NCBI RefSeq assembly: GCF_000237925.1
Contig: NC_031502.1
Location: 56,665,943 to 56,729,942 of the forward strand
Origin: Schistosoma mansoni
Lineage: Eukaryota > Platyhelminthes > Trematoda > Strigeidida > Schistosomatidae
Length of the DNA: 64,000 nucleotides
Direction: 5' to 3'
This document shows positions 1-10,709 of this stretch, piece by piece. The position numbers and the translations under genes are program-made. Under the pieces are notes generated by a model. It had not been told where the DNA came from. It saw only the letters and a program-made list of their open reading frames with translations, and made no database searches. The first letter of the stretch is position 1. Each line of letters starts with the position of its first letter.

Positions 1-574
1 ATGATGGAATTGTGGTTGCGTACTGATAAAAACTACCATACTAAACAAAACAGATGTTCGGTGCATCTAAATCTCACATGGTTCGCTAACTCACATCAAT
101 TCATGATCTTACTAAAATCCGAAATTCTACACAACACCCATACTAGTACTTTCAAATTGTTCGGCAACTGACTGAAACTCATATTTTTTTGATGAGAAGT
201 GTATATTCTCAAGTAAGTTATTCAACTTCTTCATGATATTACTGATACATAAAATCATACAATATTGACTTCGTAGTTGATGTTAAGTCTAACACAATCG
301 AATCAAAAAAGAAATTGGAAAGAGGAAAATTCAAATACAGGCTACGACTTAACAACTAGTTTATGTATACATGAAATAATTCAAGTATAAGGTTCCAAGT
401 GATCTTGGGATTCTAGAATCTTCTGTGTAAGGTATTTAACATGGAAATGAATCCAGTACTTGATTAACTAGATAAGAAATCTTAGCAATTCAACTATAGT
501 ATGAAGAATAGTTTTGCAAATATTCCGAATCTGCTTGTACATACTCTTACATATTCATAATTTCTTTTTTATAG
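1..574. other. AT-rich sequence, nothing recognised
   Basis: I see no coding exon, RNA gene or known repeat here. The last bases form a polypyrimidine tract and AG that look like a splice acceptor for the exon that follows. Confidence 0.4.
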
Positions 575-856
575 AATTTATTATGTGAAGTGAAAATGGT
601 GTTTGGAGGCGGTGAATTTCGGTACAAGCAAGCGGATTTAGTATTAGCAAGTGGAATTCTCTACAATTGTTGGTGGAGTTTATTTTTGACACTAATGTGG
701 ATATCTTCGTCTTTAGATTACAACATATTGAACTCAACAAATACCACTTTATCTAACGTTAAAACTTCAATTTATTTAATAACTCTAACCAAATTAGATG
801 AACATGTATTCCCAGTGGAAACATTGGAGGAATATTTGTTGACGACAATTCCTTAA
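575..856 (+). CDS. possible 3'-terminal exon of an unrecognised gene
   Basis: An open frame of 93 codons starts directly after a strong acceptor (pyrimidine run then ATAG, AG at 573-574) and ends at TAA 854-856. An AATAAA poly(A) signal follows at 878-883, 22 bp after the stop. The conceptual peptide contains a tryptophan-rich hydrophobic stretch (NCWWSLFLTLMW), several N-x-S/T sites and the C-terminus TLEEYLLTTIP. I do not recognise the family. Acceptor, open frame and poly(A) signal together fit the last exon of a plus-strand gene starting outside the window, read in phase 0. It could also be a chance open frame. No transposon similarity was noticed. Confidence 0.35.
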   Translation, partial: NLLCEVKMVFGGGEFRYKQADLVLASGILYNCWWSLFLTLMWISSSLDYNILNSTNTTLSNVKTSIYLITLTKLDEHVFPVETLEEYLLTTIP

Positions 857-1284
857 AATGTTGTTCCTTTTTCTCTGAATAAACAGCCATATTTCAGTGT
901 TCAATGTGTCATGAAAGATGGTTATACTTTGAATCATTTTACTCTTTGCATAGTTATCTCATTTCTGAAATTTGAATATTAGTACTATATACAAATGCTC
1001 ATTTATAATGAGATTGTGAAATGTTAATGAGATTTGAGAAACCGGAGTCCTCGGTCATTTGTTTTACTTATAAATTATAGTTTGTATTATACCAGAGTAG
1101 TTATCTTGACCAATCAATTCGTCTGTTTCTTTTAACTTGGACTGTGTGTATAACTGAATTTCAAGTGACTAGAGTAAATAAATTTTTATTCAGGGAGGTG
1201 TTTTGTGGAAGCCGTGATCAGTGAAGTTCAACAGGGTATGTTGTGATATAGTAACTCATTGAAGACAGTGGTGGACAGTGGAGC
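857..1284. other. no gene recognised
   Basis: Apart from the AATAAA at 878-883 I see nothing identifiable in this AT-rich stretch. Confidence 0.4.
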
Positions 1285-1515
1285 AGTTGCGTGCGTAAGT
1301 TGAAGTTAGATATTAACACCGTTGAATTCTGGTCAGCTTAGTAGTCTGAAGTTTAGGCGTTTGCGCTCAAGACCGATAGGCCATGAGATCTAATCTCATG
1401 ATCGGGATTATGGATGCGCACTGCTGAGTAGTCCTATACTAGGACGAAACGGCCGTCCAGTGCTCTCAGGTTTTCCATGGTGGTCTAGCTTCAATTGACC
1501 AATGAATTCAACTAG
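1285..1515 (+). repeat. SINE with degenerate hammerhead (family B)
   Basis: Recognised by the shared family order: GTTGAAGTTAGA-type head, degenerate tRNA-like promoter, GGATGCGCACTG, hammerhead core, and the 3' tail CCATGGTGGTCTAGCTTCAA. The core here reads CTGAGTA instead of CTGAGGA, so G8 is lost and the ribozyme is probably inactive. Confidence 0.75.
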
Positions 1516-1542
1516 TAAATAATATTTTACTATGAGTTGTGA

Positions 1543-3105
1543 TTTACACGATCGATCCTTACGGAATCAAGCCTGTTGGTCTCGAAGTTGGGCGTCTACG
1601 AAGTCTCTCATTCTGTTTAACAATGCCCTGTTGAAGACTTTTCCTGGTATTGAGAGAACGTTGATGCTACTGTAATTATCCCACTTGCTGAGATCGCCTT
1701 TTTTGGTATTTTGATCAGAAGTCCTTTACAGTCTATTGGTACTTGTTCTTCATACCAAGTCTTACTGAAGAGAATGTGGAGTATCTTTGCAGTTGCTGCT
1801 ACATCTGCCTTCAGTGTCACTGATGGAATGTTGTCTGGTCTCGCTGCTTTGCCACTCTTTATCAATCTGATGACCATGCTGATCTCTTCAATTGTTGATG
1901 GACCAACATCGTGAGTGCTATGACCGGCTTGCAAATCTCTCACCATTTTCGTTCCTTTCTCCCAGTCAGTCCATGTCGTCCTATGACGTCTTCGTATCCA
2001 GTGTTGTCCATCCCAACCTTGGCATTAAAATCTTCCATCAAAATGGTCAGGTCTTTTGTTGAGCACTTCTCGACGATCGACTGCAGCCTATCGTAGATGT
2101 AGGATTTAATTTGTCCTACCGATATACTACTAGAACTGTAAACGTGATACTGGCGATCCCAGAGTCTATGCGAAAGCTATAGTTAGAACAAGGACAACTT
2201 GGCTTTAATCTTTATCTGTTTCTAAACATAAAAACAATCAGATTAGTACAATAATTAAAGAATTACAGTCGTTAAGTGAAACGCACAAACATACCGACCA
2301 GTATTGCGTGTCTTATCGAAATGAATAAAATTTATGAGTCACATTAACATAATAGGATAAAAAAGTCGTTCAATTGGTAGGTCACATGCAACAAGAATAG
2401 TTTACAGACACATCAACTCAGATTAACGTAGTGGGAGCTTAGGCAACGATTTGATTGGTTAGTTATGGACATAACTGACGGTAGAATTGGTCTTTAACGT
2501 CTTCATCGTAGTTGTTGATTGGCGCACAGCATTGGATGATGTTCATTGTAATACCCTCTCTCTTTGTTTTGAAGGAGGCTTTGATGATCCTTGGTCCATG
2601 AGATTCCCATCCTATAAGTGCATTTTGTGCTTGTTTGGACAACGTCAATGCAACTCCTTGTGTATGTGATGCATTTTCTTCATGGCCGGAGTGCTAACAG
2701 AAACTGCCCTGAAGCTAGTCGTTGTTGTGCAACTTGCGTCCAATGTGTTCCACTGATCTCAAGCACCCCCATGTTGTAGTTCCTCATTTCTGCAGCTATT
2801 TGGAGGACTCTTACGGTCTCCTACATTGTCCGGACGTTCCATGCACCTATATAACTTGTTGCTCTGGTTGTTAGAAGGTGCATCGGCCTCGTGACTTCCG
2901 ATGAATCTCGGCTTTCATCATGAGGCGTCATAGTTATTCTTTCAGCTCCCAAGGCAGATTTAAAATGGTTTGAATAGTTTTTTCCTGGTTAGCGTTTTTA
3001 GCGAGTTGGTTTTCTATAGGATAGGGTCGCTAACCCCATGCCCAACCCTCCTCCTTTACCTCGGCTTGGGACCAGCAGTAGCCTATGGAGGAGCGGAGGG
3101 CGGAG
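1543..3105 (-). pseudogene. decayed RTE LINE, 5' half
   Basis: Reading the minus strand from about 3105, this copy has the same 5' UTR, endonuclease start and part of the reverse transcriptase as the intact LINE at 29604-32803. It carries a stop codon soon after the start, an unrelated insertion at 2098-2478, and a deletion near 1920 that joins the endonuclease (GERFANL region) to the segment ahead of the RT (GPSTIEEIS). It stops near 1543 in the RT domain and cannot encode a working product. Confidence 0.85.
2098..2478. mobile_element. insertion in the LINE remnant, possible solo LTR
   Basis: The LINE sequence resumes on both sides of this block within the same codon region (FYDRLQ of the endonuclease). 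GTAGA flanks both sides, a possible 5-bp target-site duplication, and the block begins with TG. It does not clearly end in CA and matches none of the other LTRs here, so its class is uncertain. Confidence 0.45.
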
Positions 3106-3107
3106 TT

Positions 3108-3800
3108 AAGTGGTCTTCTACGCATGAGAATTTGTCTAACGTACTTATTTACGACTGTTATCTCTCGTGGAAGAGCATAGGCCAACCACCAGCATTCTCC
3201 ATCCAACTCTTTCCTGGGCAATCCTTTCCAGTTAAAATTCATCCTTTTCATATATGCTTCTATTTCATGGCGTAATGTGTTCTTTTGCCTTCCTCTTTTC
3301 CGCTTCCCTTTACCGTTCCAAGTTAGGGCTTGCCTCGTGATGCACATTAGTGATTTGCCTAATGTATATGCTATCCACTTCCAGCGCCTTTTCCTAAATG
3401 CCTCTTCAGCTGGAAACTGGTTTGTCCTCTCCCACAGAAGGTTGTTGCTGATAGTATCCGGTCAGTGAATGCTGAGTATATTGCATAAACATTGTTTATA
3501 AGTACTTGTATCTTCTTGACGATGGATGTGGTGGTTCTTCATGTTTCAGCTCCGTACAGTAGGACTGTCTTGACGTTCGTATTGAAGATTCTCACTTGGA
3601 AATTAGTTGAGAGTTGTTTTGAGTTCCATATGTTCTTCAATTGTAGAAACGCTGCCCTCGCTTTGTCAATTTTAGCCTTTGCGTCTGCACCAGATCCTCC
3701 TTGTTTATCAATGATAATTTCCCAGGTAGGTGAATGTTTCCACCCCTTCCAGAGTTCCGCCATCAAGTGTGATTGGCTTTGTCTAAAGCATCATATTATT
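3108..3800 (-). pseudogene. decayed RTE LINE, 3' end copy
   Basis: The minus strand encodes the C-terminal part of the same RTE family ([14 protein letters not shown], then [17 protein letters not shown]) in broken frames. The end of coding lies by a degenerate TAAG-type tail near 3140. It abuts the 5' UTR of the preceding copy, so two partial copies lie end to end. Confidence 0.8.
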
Positions 3801-4461
3801 GATTCTATTTGTTTTCTATTCATAATTAGCAAATCTACAACTCTATTTGTAATATTAAGTGTGAAATTCATCGTCCATTGGTCTAAATGACACCATAATC
3901 TTTAGATCTATTTTGAATCATCCGAAGCATATATGTTGCTTATCATTGACAGTTCATATCTCAACACGATGAGAATTTCGAGAGGTCTATTTCAAACCAT
4001 ATTATTGCCTTATTCGAATTGAATAATAACCAACTGTAAATTTCAGCTATCGTTTTTACATGAAATCATGTCTCAATAGAATTTGACTAAAGTCAAGTAC
4101 GAAACAAGATGAAACTCTTGACCATCAAATAATCAGTTGATATAACTACTTCAATTTTACAGAAGTCCAATGGTAATAAGAATAAATCCGTGGTAATATT
4201 TTTGATTACTGCATTGTGTGATACACATTTAAATTTCACAGTGATCATTACTTTTACATACAAACTGAATCACTAATGACATAATTACCGTAACGAGTTA
4301 TAGCAACTATACTACAACTAATTTCGATTATGGTTAATTTTGGTTAGGCGCTTTTTTTAACTTACTTAACAGACAATGTTATTCGAATAGTAACAATTCG
4401 TCTATATCTTTGTACTGTTATGATCACTAAATCACATGACAGACTCTAGCTGAAGTTAGAT
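3801..4461. other. no gene recognised
   Basis: AT-rich sequence with no coding exon or identifiable repeat. Confidence 0.4.
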
Positions 4462-4906
4462 AAAGACAGAACAAATATCGATGCAGAATAATATGAATTC
4501 ATCATATTATATATACGATGGACTACAGTGCAAAGTCATGCATGGAGGACAGCTGACAGATGCATTTCCAGTAAGGACCGGAGTCAGACAAGGCTGTCTA
4601 CTCTCCTCACTCCTCTTCCTTCTAGTGATTGACTGGATTATGAAGAATTCAACATCTGATGGGAAATACGGAACACAATGGACAACTCAGAATCAATTAG
4701 ATGATTTGGACTTCGCAGATGACCTAGACCTTGGAATAACAATCCTTCCAATCCCTTACATTCACTTATGCCAGCCGTTCCATCCTATTTATTACCTCAA
4801 TGCTAAAACTCTAATGCATATTTGGTTGTAAGCAGCTGATGAGAAACCACGAAATATAATGAATTCATATTATTCTGCATCAATATTTGTTCTGTCTTTA
4901 TTTAAA
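4462..4906. repeat. inverted repeat arms around a LINE fragment
   Basis: The left arm (about 4462-4505) and the reverse complement of the right arm (about 4862-4906) share AAAGACAGAACAAATAT, GATGCAGAATAATATG and AATTCAT with few differences. An RT fragment and about 130 bp of other sequence lie between them. Next to the right arm (4848-4862) is CTGATGA followed eight bases later by GAAA, as in a hammerhead core, but stem II is almost absent. Confidence 0.6.
4509..4731 (+). pseudogene. RTE reverse transcriptase fragment
   Basis: The translated plus strand matches the middle of the intact LINE's RT ([20 protein letters not shown], then LDFADDLDL), including the FADD catalytic box. Both ends are truncated and there is no start or target-site duplication. 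It lies between the inverted arms at 4462-4906. Confidence 0.85.
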
Positions 4907-5351
4907 TTCATAAAGGGATCTAGCTGAAGTGTTGATTGCTTAATTATCATTCGATGATTCATCATCCTCCCCATGTATATATGTACTCAGATCCTATTAT
5001 TAGCCTTTTCTTTGCCTTGTTGTACCCTTATTCCATTCGAATTTGTTATATCCCGTGGAGAATTATGAATAGTAACTCTGAGGACCATTTATGGACCAAT
5101 GTGATATGTGTATTTCCTATTGTATAATTGCTAATTAACTTAACTATTCATATTCATGTTCGTTTTATTATAAGCATCATTTTGACCTATGAACTATTAT
5201 TATACGATTTGCCATTCTTGAGTTATCCCTACTCCATTAATTACTGTCCCCCCTATCTACAGCCACAATTGGCTAAATTTTATACAAATGTTATTTTCGA
5301 TTTTATGGTACGATGTGGTCAGTTTGATTGGCATATAAACCCAGTATGTTT

Positions 5352-6111
5352 GGCGAGACTAAAGAACATGGACGAGCCAATCAGAAGCTTTCGCGGGTTT
5401 TCAAGGTCACGGCGCTAAGTTCGGTACCTGACGCTTACGTACGGTCGGTTTGCAACGGATTTTAAAGAAAACATGATAATTAAGCGTCTACAAGATAAGT
5501 TATCATGAGATTTTGGCGCAGAATTCAATTATACATTTGGATAGAGTTGTGGCATTATAGCTGATGTAAGTTCGTGATGAAAACCCTAAGTATAATTCCT
5601 AACCTTAACCATGAACTGTAAATCATAATTTGAATTCTTCACACAGGTTAATAACCCTCATTTAGTCTTAGTTATTACGTTGACACTCTCAGATTCACTC
5701 TAGCGTCGCTCAAATGTCGTCCATAATTTATAGTCTCCTCTTAAACCCTAGACCGTAACCCTAAACCTTAACCCTAATCCTAAACCCTAAACCATACCAA
5801 CATACCGACAACACTGAAACTATGTAGTCGAGGCTGAAAGAATTCTCGGGACTTTATCATGGTTCCAGAGGTTGACTACTATGGAGCCACATGGATGAGT
5901 TCCTGTGCCGGATGCACTATGATTTTAAAACTTCTGAACCTATATCTGACCTTGATAAGTTTTTGATTCATGTAAAAGAACAGTATCCCCCTTAATTTTT
6001 GAGTTTTGTATAATATATTTTTACTGTATGCTAACTGTCTTCTGATTGGCTAATATTTCTCAAGGTCATTTAAGATTCGTTCAAAGGTCGTCCATGTTCT
6101 TTAGTCTCGCC
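5352..6111. mobile_element. Merlin-type DNA transposon relic
   Basis: The ends are inverted repeats of at least 24 bp beginning GGCGAGACTAAAGAACATGG. GTATGTTT flanks it at 5344-5351 and 6112-6119, a perfect 8-bp target-site duplication. The empty site is visible in the related LTR near 45564. Merlin transposons make 8-9-bp duplications and have GG-starting ends. Inside is a transposase C-terminal relic (5882-5995), a TTAGGG/CCCTAA-rich stretch (5743-5800), and no full transposase, so it is an internally decayed copy. Confidence 0.85.
5882..5995 (+). pseudogene. Merlin (ISXO2-like) transposase C-terminal remnant
   Basis: An in-frame stretch reads SHMDEFLCRMH, then LDKFLIHVKEQYPP and stop. This resembles the C-terminal block of ISXO2/IS1016-type transposases (HLDEFLWR, then FxxFLxxI and Y-P). 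The catalytic domain upstream is not recognisable. It fits the 8-bp duplication and end sequence of the surrounding element. Confidence 0.6.
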
Positions 6112-6320
6112 GTATGTTTGAGAATAATGATTCATATTGCAGAGGCTGTTAATGTGTTCTGGACTTAACTGTCTGGGCTAGGCAGAAAGCAGGACTGATA
6201 AGTACTCAAGACTACTTGCACGGCTTTTGTGTATCATCGGGTGATCAATAAATTCACTGCTCTCCGATTGGTGGTCGTATAACGTCATATATTAACTGGG
6301 CACTCAAGTAATTGATACAA

Positions 6321-7011
6321 CGACTATAAATTTTCCTCTGTATTTGCTTGCACACACATATATTCACCTTTCTGTTTCAAATTCACTTGATGTGCCTATG
6401 ACTTTGTGATCTACGCTATCCGCTAATAAACTGTGGTTGCCGCTTCCCATTGCCTCCTGATTTCAAACACCGTTAAAAATTATGTTATAACGGTTATGGA
6501 TTAACGAAGCAAAGTCACTACAAACTACCATAAGCTAGGTAGTTCATGATTTTCATTAATGAAGATTATAGGCCGGGTTTTTTTACTACACATACTGAAA
6601 AGCCAATATGAACACACCTGTTTACGCATCCAGTATTTTAGTAAGTTCTCTTGAATATATATATATATATAGTTATTATCATAATTACCTTTATTCAATA
6701 TATTTCTGGTACAATATGGAATTCTCAGCACGTTGTGTTTCAACAAGTTTCCGTTTCTTACTCCTTGATCGATCCGGACGATAAATATTGAGTGATAGCC
6801 GGTAAGAAGTTAGCACTCCAGTCGATGGAAATCTAAATAATGTATATTCTTCTCACTGCATACTGCCATCAACCACGATATCTCCAATTGGGCCTTTGTG
6901 ACTTGTACTACGAAAATTTGTACATCTTTCAGAAACGCACCTGAATGGGTAATGCGATTATTAGCCATAGTGATGTAATAAAACAAACAAAATTAGATAA
7001 CATGTTGAAAT
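6321..7011. other. no gene recognised; short AT microsatellite
   Basis: A TA dinucleotide run lies at about 6655-6671. The rest is unremarkable AT-rich sequence. Confidence 0.4.
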
Positions 7012-7160
7012 ACGTACGTTCATACGTACGTACTTCAGTTCGAGTTTCCATGCCACATTAGCACAGAGATGCGATTGTCGATTCAAATCTCATAGTGGTA
7101 GAGGTAGTAAGAGTATAAGCATTATGTGAAAGATTAGGGTTTGAAAATGTTATTCAAAGA
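7012..7160 (-). repeat. RTE-B LINE 3'-end fragment
   Basis: The reverse complement carries the recurrent 3' UTR of a second RTE-type family (CACAGAGATG, TGGTAGAGGTAGTAAGAG, TACGTACGTA). It is 5'-truncated and non-coding. Confidence 0.7.
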
Positions 7161-7800
7161 ATATAATCCAGTGAAATAAATTTGAAAAAAGAAAAAGGAT
7201 AGAGACATGAAGAATTCAGAAGATCAGAATTTGGCAGAACACAAATGTTGAATACAACATCGACATTGCGAACAATTTTGTGCCAGGTCATTCAAGGTCT
7301 CTAATAATCGGTTGTTATCTTCTCAAGGATCCCAACGAGGTACTCTACACCTACCGATATTGCTCAGTCCACTTGTCACTGACTTCATGAATATGTGCCA
7401 TGTTTTGGTCTGGCCGGTTATTCTAGTCACTAAAATATCAGATAATTAAAGTAACTCAATTATTTTGTGAGTGAATGGAAGTAAAGAAAATTCAGAGACG
7501 AAAATTTCCTATTCAAGTAAATCATTCACTTAAGATGTATATTCGTATTTACAATTGTTTGGTAAATATTATTAGTTTATGGAAATATAGAAAAGACTTC
7601 ACTATAAAGGGATTTAAGATTTCATATATCAAATAGAGTTGCGTAATAATCAGAGGGTTAGGAAAGATAATAGCAGATGAATGTAACTTATGCGTCAGAA
7701 GAAAAATCAAAAACGTCAATATTATGATAGTAATTGAATAATAATCACGAAGAATTGATGAAGGGTAATAATAATAACTGATTAAAGCAAAGATAGATAG
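7161..7800. other. no gene recognised
   Basis: AT-rich sequence with no supported feature. Confidence 0.35.
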
Positions 7801-7804
7801 TAGC

Positions 7805-8020
7805 TAACAGTGGTATCCAAAATGCACGTTTCCTCCTATTTGGGACTCGTCAAATGAATGTACCTGCATCTCAGAGTTGATGTTCACCCTGGGACTGTAG
7901 CCTATTACCGTTCTCTTAAAACGTCATCGAGTTATCCACTAAGCAACTGAGTCCTGATAGCCTTTTGCTTATGCATTGAGGTGAATTTTTAATTCACTTG
8001 GTATTGTTTGTTTGAATCTT
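7805..8020 (-). repeat. Sm-alpha-like hammerhead SINE, degenerate
   Basis: The reverse complement has the family order: head with AAACAAACAATAC, tRNA-like promoter region, GATGCAGGTACAT, then a core CTGACGA-like/GTCCCAAATAGGA followed by GGAAA instead of CGAAA. Stem I is poorly kept. Probably an inactive relic. Confidence 0.65.
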
Positions 8021-8446
8021 CTGTTATAAACGGTAGGATACTTGTTATAACGCTAACGTTTCTTGTTATAATAGTCCTTTCACTTTTTATACGTACGCGG
8101 ACGTTAATTTACCTTAGACGAATATCTACACTAGATTCCTACCCAGTGTCTATTCTACAGGACTTCAATACAACTCAGATCAAGAACACGAGATTAGCCT
8201 GACTAGAACGTCAATATATTTCCACACCAATATCCGACTACAAGGAACAGTCAATCAACAACAGACAATACATAATAAGGATAGGGGAATATATATATGA
8301 CACATAACACCTGTCATCCTATCTAAAGTCTGACTCAGCAAAACAACCAATCATTGTCATTCTCGCTCACACACCACTTCCTATTGATGTTTAGGACTGC
8401 AACTGATCAGTCTCTTTTTTGCCAAATATGCATACTATGTGTATTG

Positions 8447-8570
8447 CCTCGATATAGCTTTAATTCATAAGCATTATATACAAATAGGACGAAACGTGCG
8501 TCCTGGATTCCACTGCTAGCCAATATCCATCTTTGCTTATAATGCTTGTGAATTAAGGCTATATCGAGGC
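8447..8570. repeat. Sm-alpha hammerhead 3' part between inverted arms
   Basis: About 30-bp arms (CCTCGATATAGC near 8447 and its complement GCTATATCGAGG near 8560) face each other. Between them is the 3' half of the Sm-alpha ribozyme (TAGGACGAAACG, GTCCTGGATTCCACTG). The 5' half with CTGANGA is missing. A further Sm-alpha head piece in the opposite orientation follows to about 8652. Confidence 0.65.
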
Positions 8571-8660
8571 ATTACGCAGAGGATGCACATATATCAATGT
8601 GCGAATGATCAATCGCAATCCTAAACATCAATGGGAAGATTCAAACAAACAATATCAACT

Positions 8661-9285
8661 GAATTTATAACTAATCACAGTTTAAAATTACAAAATAATA
8701 ATAAAACGAAAATTAACATCTCAATATACTTCAAAAGGGAATAAGTGCCAAGGAAGTATGAGAAGTTGGACTTATCATCTTTGCACGTAGAGTTCAGGCT
8801 TGAATTGGTGAATGGCAACTCCTTAGTAGTGTATAAGTTCGTGATTCGGTCTCCCTTTCATTTTCTTTTAGACAAGAATACATCAGTAATAAGCAGTTGA
8901 TACTGATTTATTCTGTTATACAATCGAGTCATTAATGCTTAATAAATGCATTACACAAAGGAAGAATACAAAAACTATATATGGAAAGTATTATTGTCAA
9001 GTATTGAACATTAATATTTACAGCTCAAAAGAATATATAGTTTGTCAAAAGGATCCATACATAGACATATGTATAATGACTTTGGACACATGAACAAGTG
9101 ACTTATTGACAATACTCTCTGCTCCTTCAACTACATGCAGTATTGCCAAAACATTGTATAATCAGTCAGAGATTACACGGTAATTTGGCTATAATATGAG
9201 TCATTAGATTTAGTTACTTTATGATAAACAATATTTTAAACTATATTCATAGTCTTGAGTTCTATGTGTATATAAATTGTTATAT
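8661..9285. other. no gene recognised
   Basis: AT-rich sequence with no feature that I can support. Confidence 0.35.
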
Positions 9286-9790
9286 CTTAGTGAAGACATA
9301 AGTACGGGTAACTTCCGGGACCTATTAGTGGACTATTATTCTATATATATATTCTTATGGTCTAACTATTGAGTAATTAGATTGTGTATATCTATATTCA
9401 TCCTATTATAAGCTTCATTTTGACCCATGAATAATTACTGTACGAATTACTGTCCCCAAATTATGTTCAGTTTATTGATTATTGTATCCCACGTTCACAG
9501 CCACATTTGGCTTGATCTTGTACAAATATTATTTTCTATTTTATGGTGTGATGAGGTCTGTCTGTCTGGTATATAAAGTGAGTATGTTCGAAATAAATGA
9601 TTCGCATAGTAGAAGCTGCAACCGGTGTTTTGGACCCAAATGGAAGTGCTAGGCGGACAATGGACCAATAAGGACACTAGACTGCTCATACCAGTTGAAC
9701 GTCATTGATTTGGTACAGTGTTAAGATTAGACAAGTCATATTCCGATTGGCGGATAACTCAAATGATAAAAAGCCGGACATAAGATCATA
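9286..9790 (+). mobile_element. degenerate LTR of the 45271-45780 family
   Basis: Shares in order TAAGCTTCATTTTGACC, CACAGCCACATTTGGCT, ATTATTTTCTATTTTATGG, a TATATAAAG promoter-like site and GGACCAATAAGGAC with the other LTR copies. No internal region is attached and the ends are blurred. Confidence 0.6.
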
Positions 9791-10079
9791 ACGAATTGGT
9801 ATATGGTCTTTTTTTATAAAGTCATAACATAAATAACCGATTTCATCTATCGATTAATGATAATATCATTGAGTGATGAGAGCTATTCACAGATCGAATT
9901 ATAATTAAAGAGGCTCATCATTTAAAAGAAATCTTGATTGAATTTATTGGGTTTCTCTTTTTTCCAACATTTAAATGAACAGATATTTCACGAATACTGG
10001 AAAAAAACTATTTTTTTCTTTTTTTTTAACAAAAAACAAAGTGTCTGTACAAAATAAACTAACATCTAACAACATGGTA

Positions 10080-10226
10080 ACTCCGCCCTGTAGCTCCTCT
10101 GGAAGCTAATGCCGGTCCCAAGCCCGGATAAAGGAAGAGGGTTGGAAATAAGGTTAGCGACCCCATCCCGTAGAAAACCAACTCGCCAAAAAACGCTCAC
10201 CAGAAAAAAAAATTATACATAGCTAG
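10080..10226 (+). mobile_element. mini-element made of LINE 5' UTR
   Basis: Contains only the first part of the 5' UTR of the intact LINE at 29604-32803 (CTCCGCC, GCCGGTCCCAAGCCCGG, GCGACCCCATCCCGTAGAAA, CACCAGAAAAAAA). CAACATGGTA flanks it at 10070-10079 and 10227-10236, a 10-bp target-site duplication, so this short piece is the whole insertion. Confidence 0.75.
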
Positions 10227-10469
10227 CAACATGGTAACATAGTGAGTATTATAAATAAGAAAGAATTCATATTCAAAGAGAAAACATCCCGTTACACTTT
10301 CTTTCATTCTTGAAATAAAGTTTTTTCGTTTAAAGTAAATGAAGATTTCGTATTCAATTAAACTGGTAGTTAAGTAAGTAGACAAACATAAACTTGGAAA
10401 GATAGACAGACAGGTAGATGATAAATGAACAGATGTACATTTAAAAAGATTAGTGGATTGTAAGATGAA

Positions 10470-10615
10470 TAACTCCACTTGTAGCCCCTCAGGAAGGGCT
10501 ACTGCCGATCCCAAGCTCGGATTAAGGAGAAGGGTTGGTCATAGGATGATTAGCGATCCCATCCTGTAGAAAACTAACTGGCTAAAAAAAACGCTAACCA
10601 GGAAAAAAACTATTC
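10470..10615 (+). mobile_element. second LINE 5'-UTR mini-element
   Basis: A more diverged version of the same unit (AACTCCACTTGTAGC, GATCCCAAGCTCGG, AACGCTAACCAGGAAAAAAA, TATTCAAACCA), about 240 bp after the first. A direct repeat at the borders is not convincing. Confidence 0.65.
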
Positions 10616-10709
10616 AAACCAGAATGGATAAACTGACTCAGATAAACAAATAAACCGTAAAAAAAAACAAAAAAAGGGAGTCATAAGTACAACATTGTTC
10701 AATAGTTAA

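Larger units (their letters stand above)
5044..6320 (+). mobile_element. LTR (solo), split by a Merlin transposon
   Basis: After removing 5352-6111 the sequence matches the solo LTR at 45271-45780: it starts TGTTATATCCCG, has the TACAAATGTTATTTTC segment, a TATAAAC promoter-like site, AATAATGATTCAT and ends near GATACAA. No internal retroelement region adjoins it. The terminal duplication is unclear here. Confidence 0.7.

Noticed and set aside
5743-5800. telomere-like CCCTAA repeats
   Set aside because: Irregular, about 60 bp, and located inside the Merlin relic, with a related stretch at 61485. Part of the transposon rather than a chromosome end.
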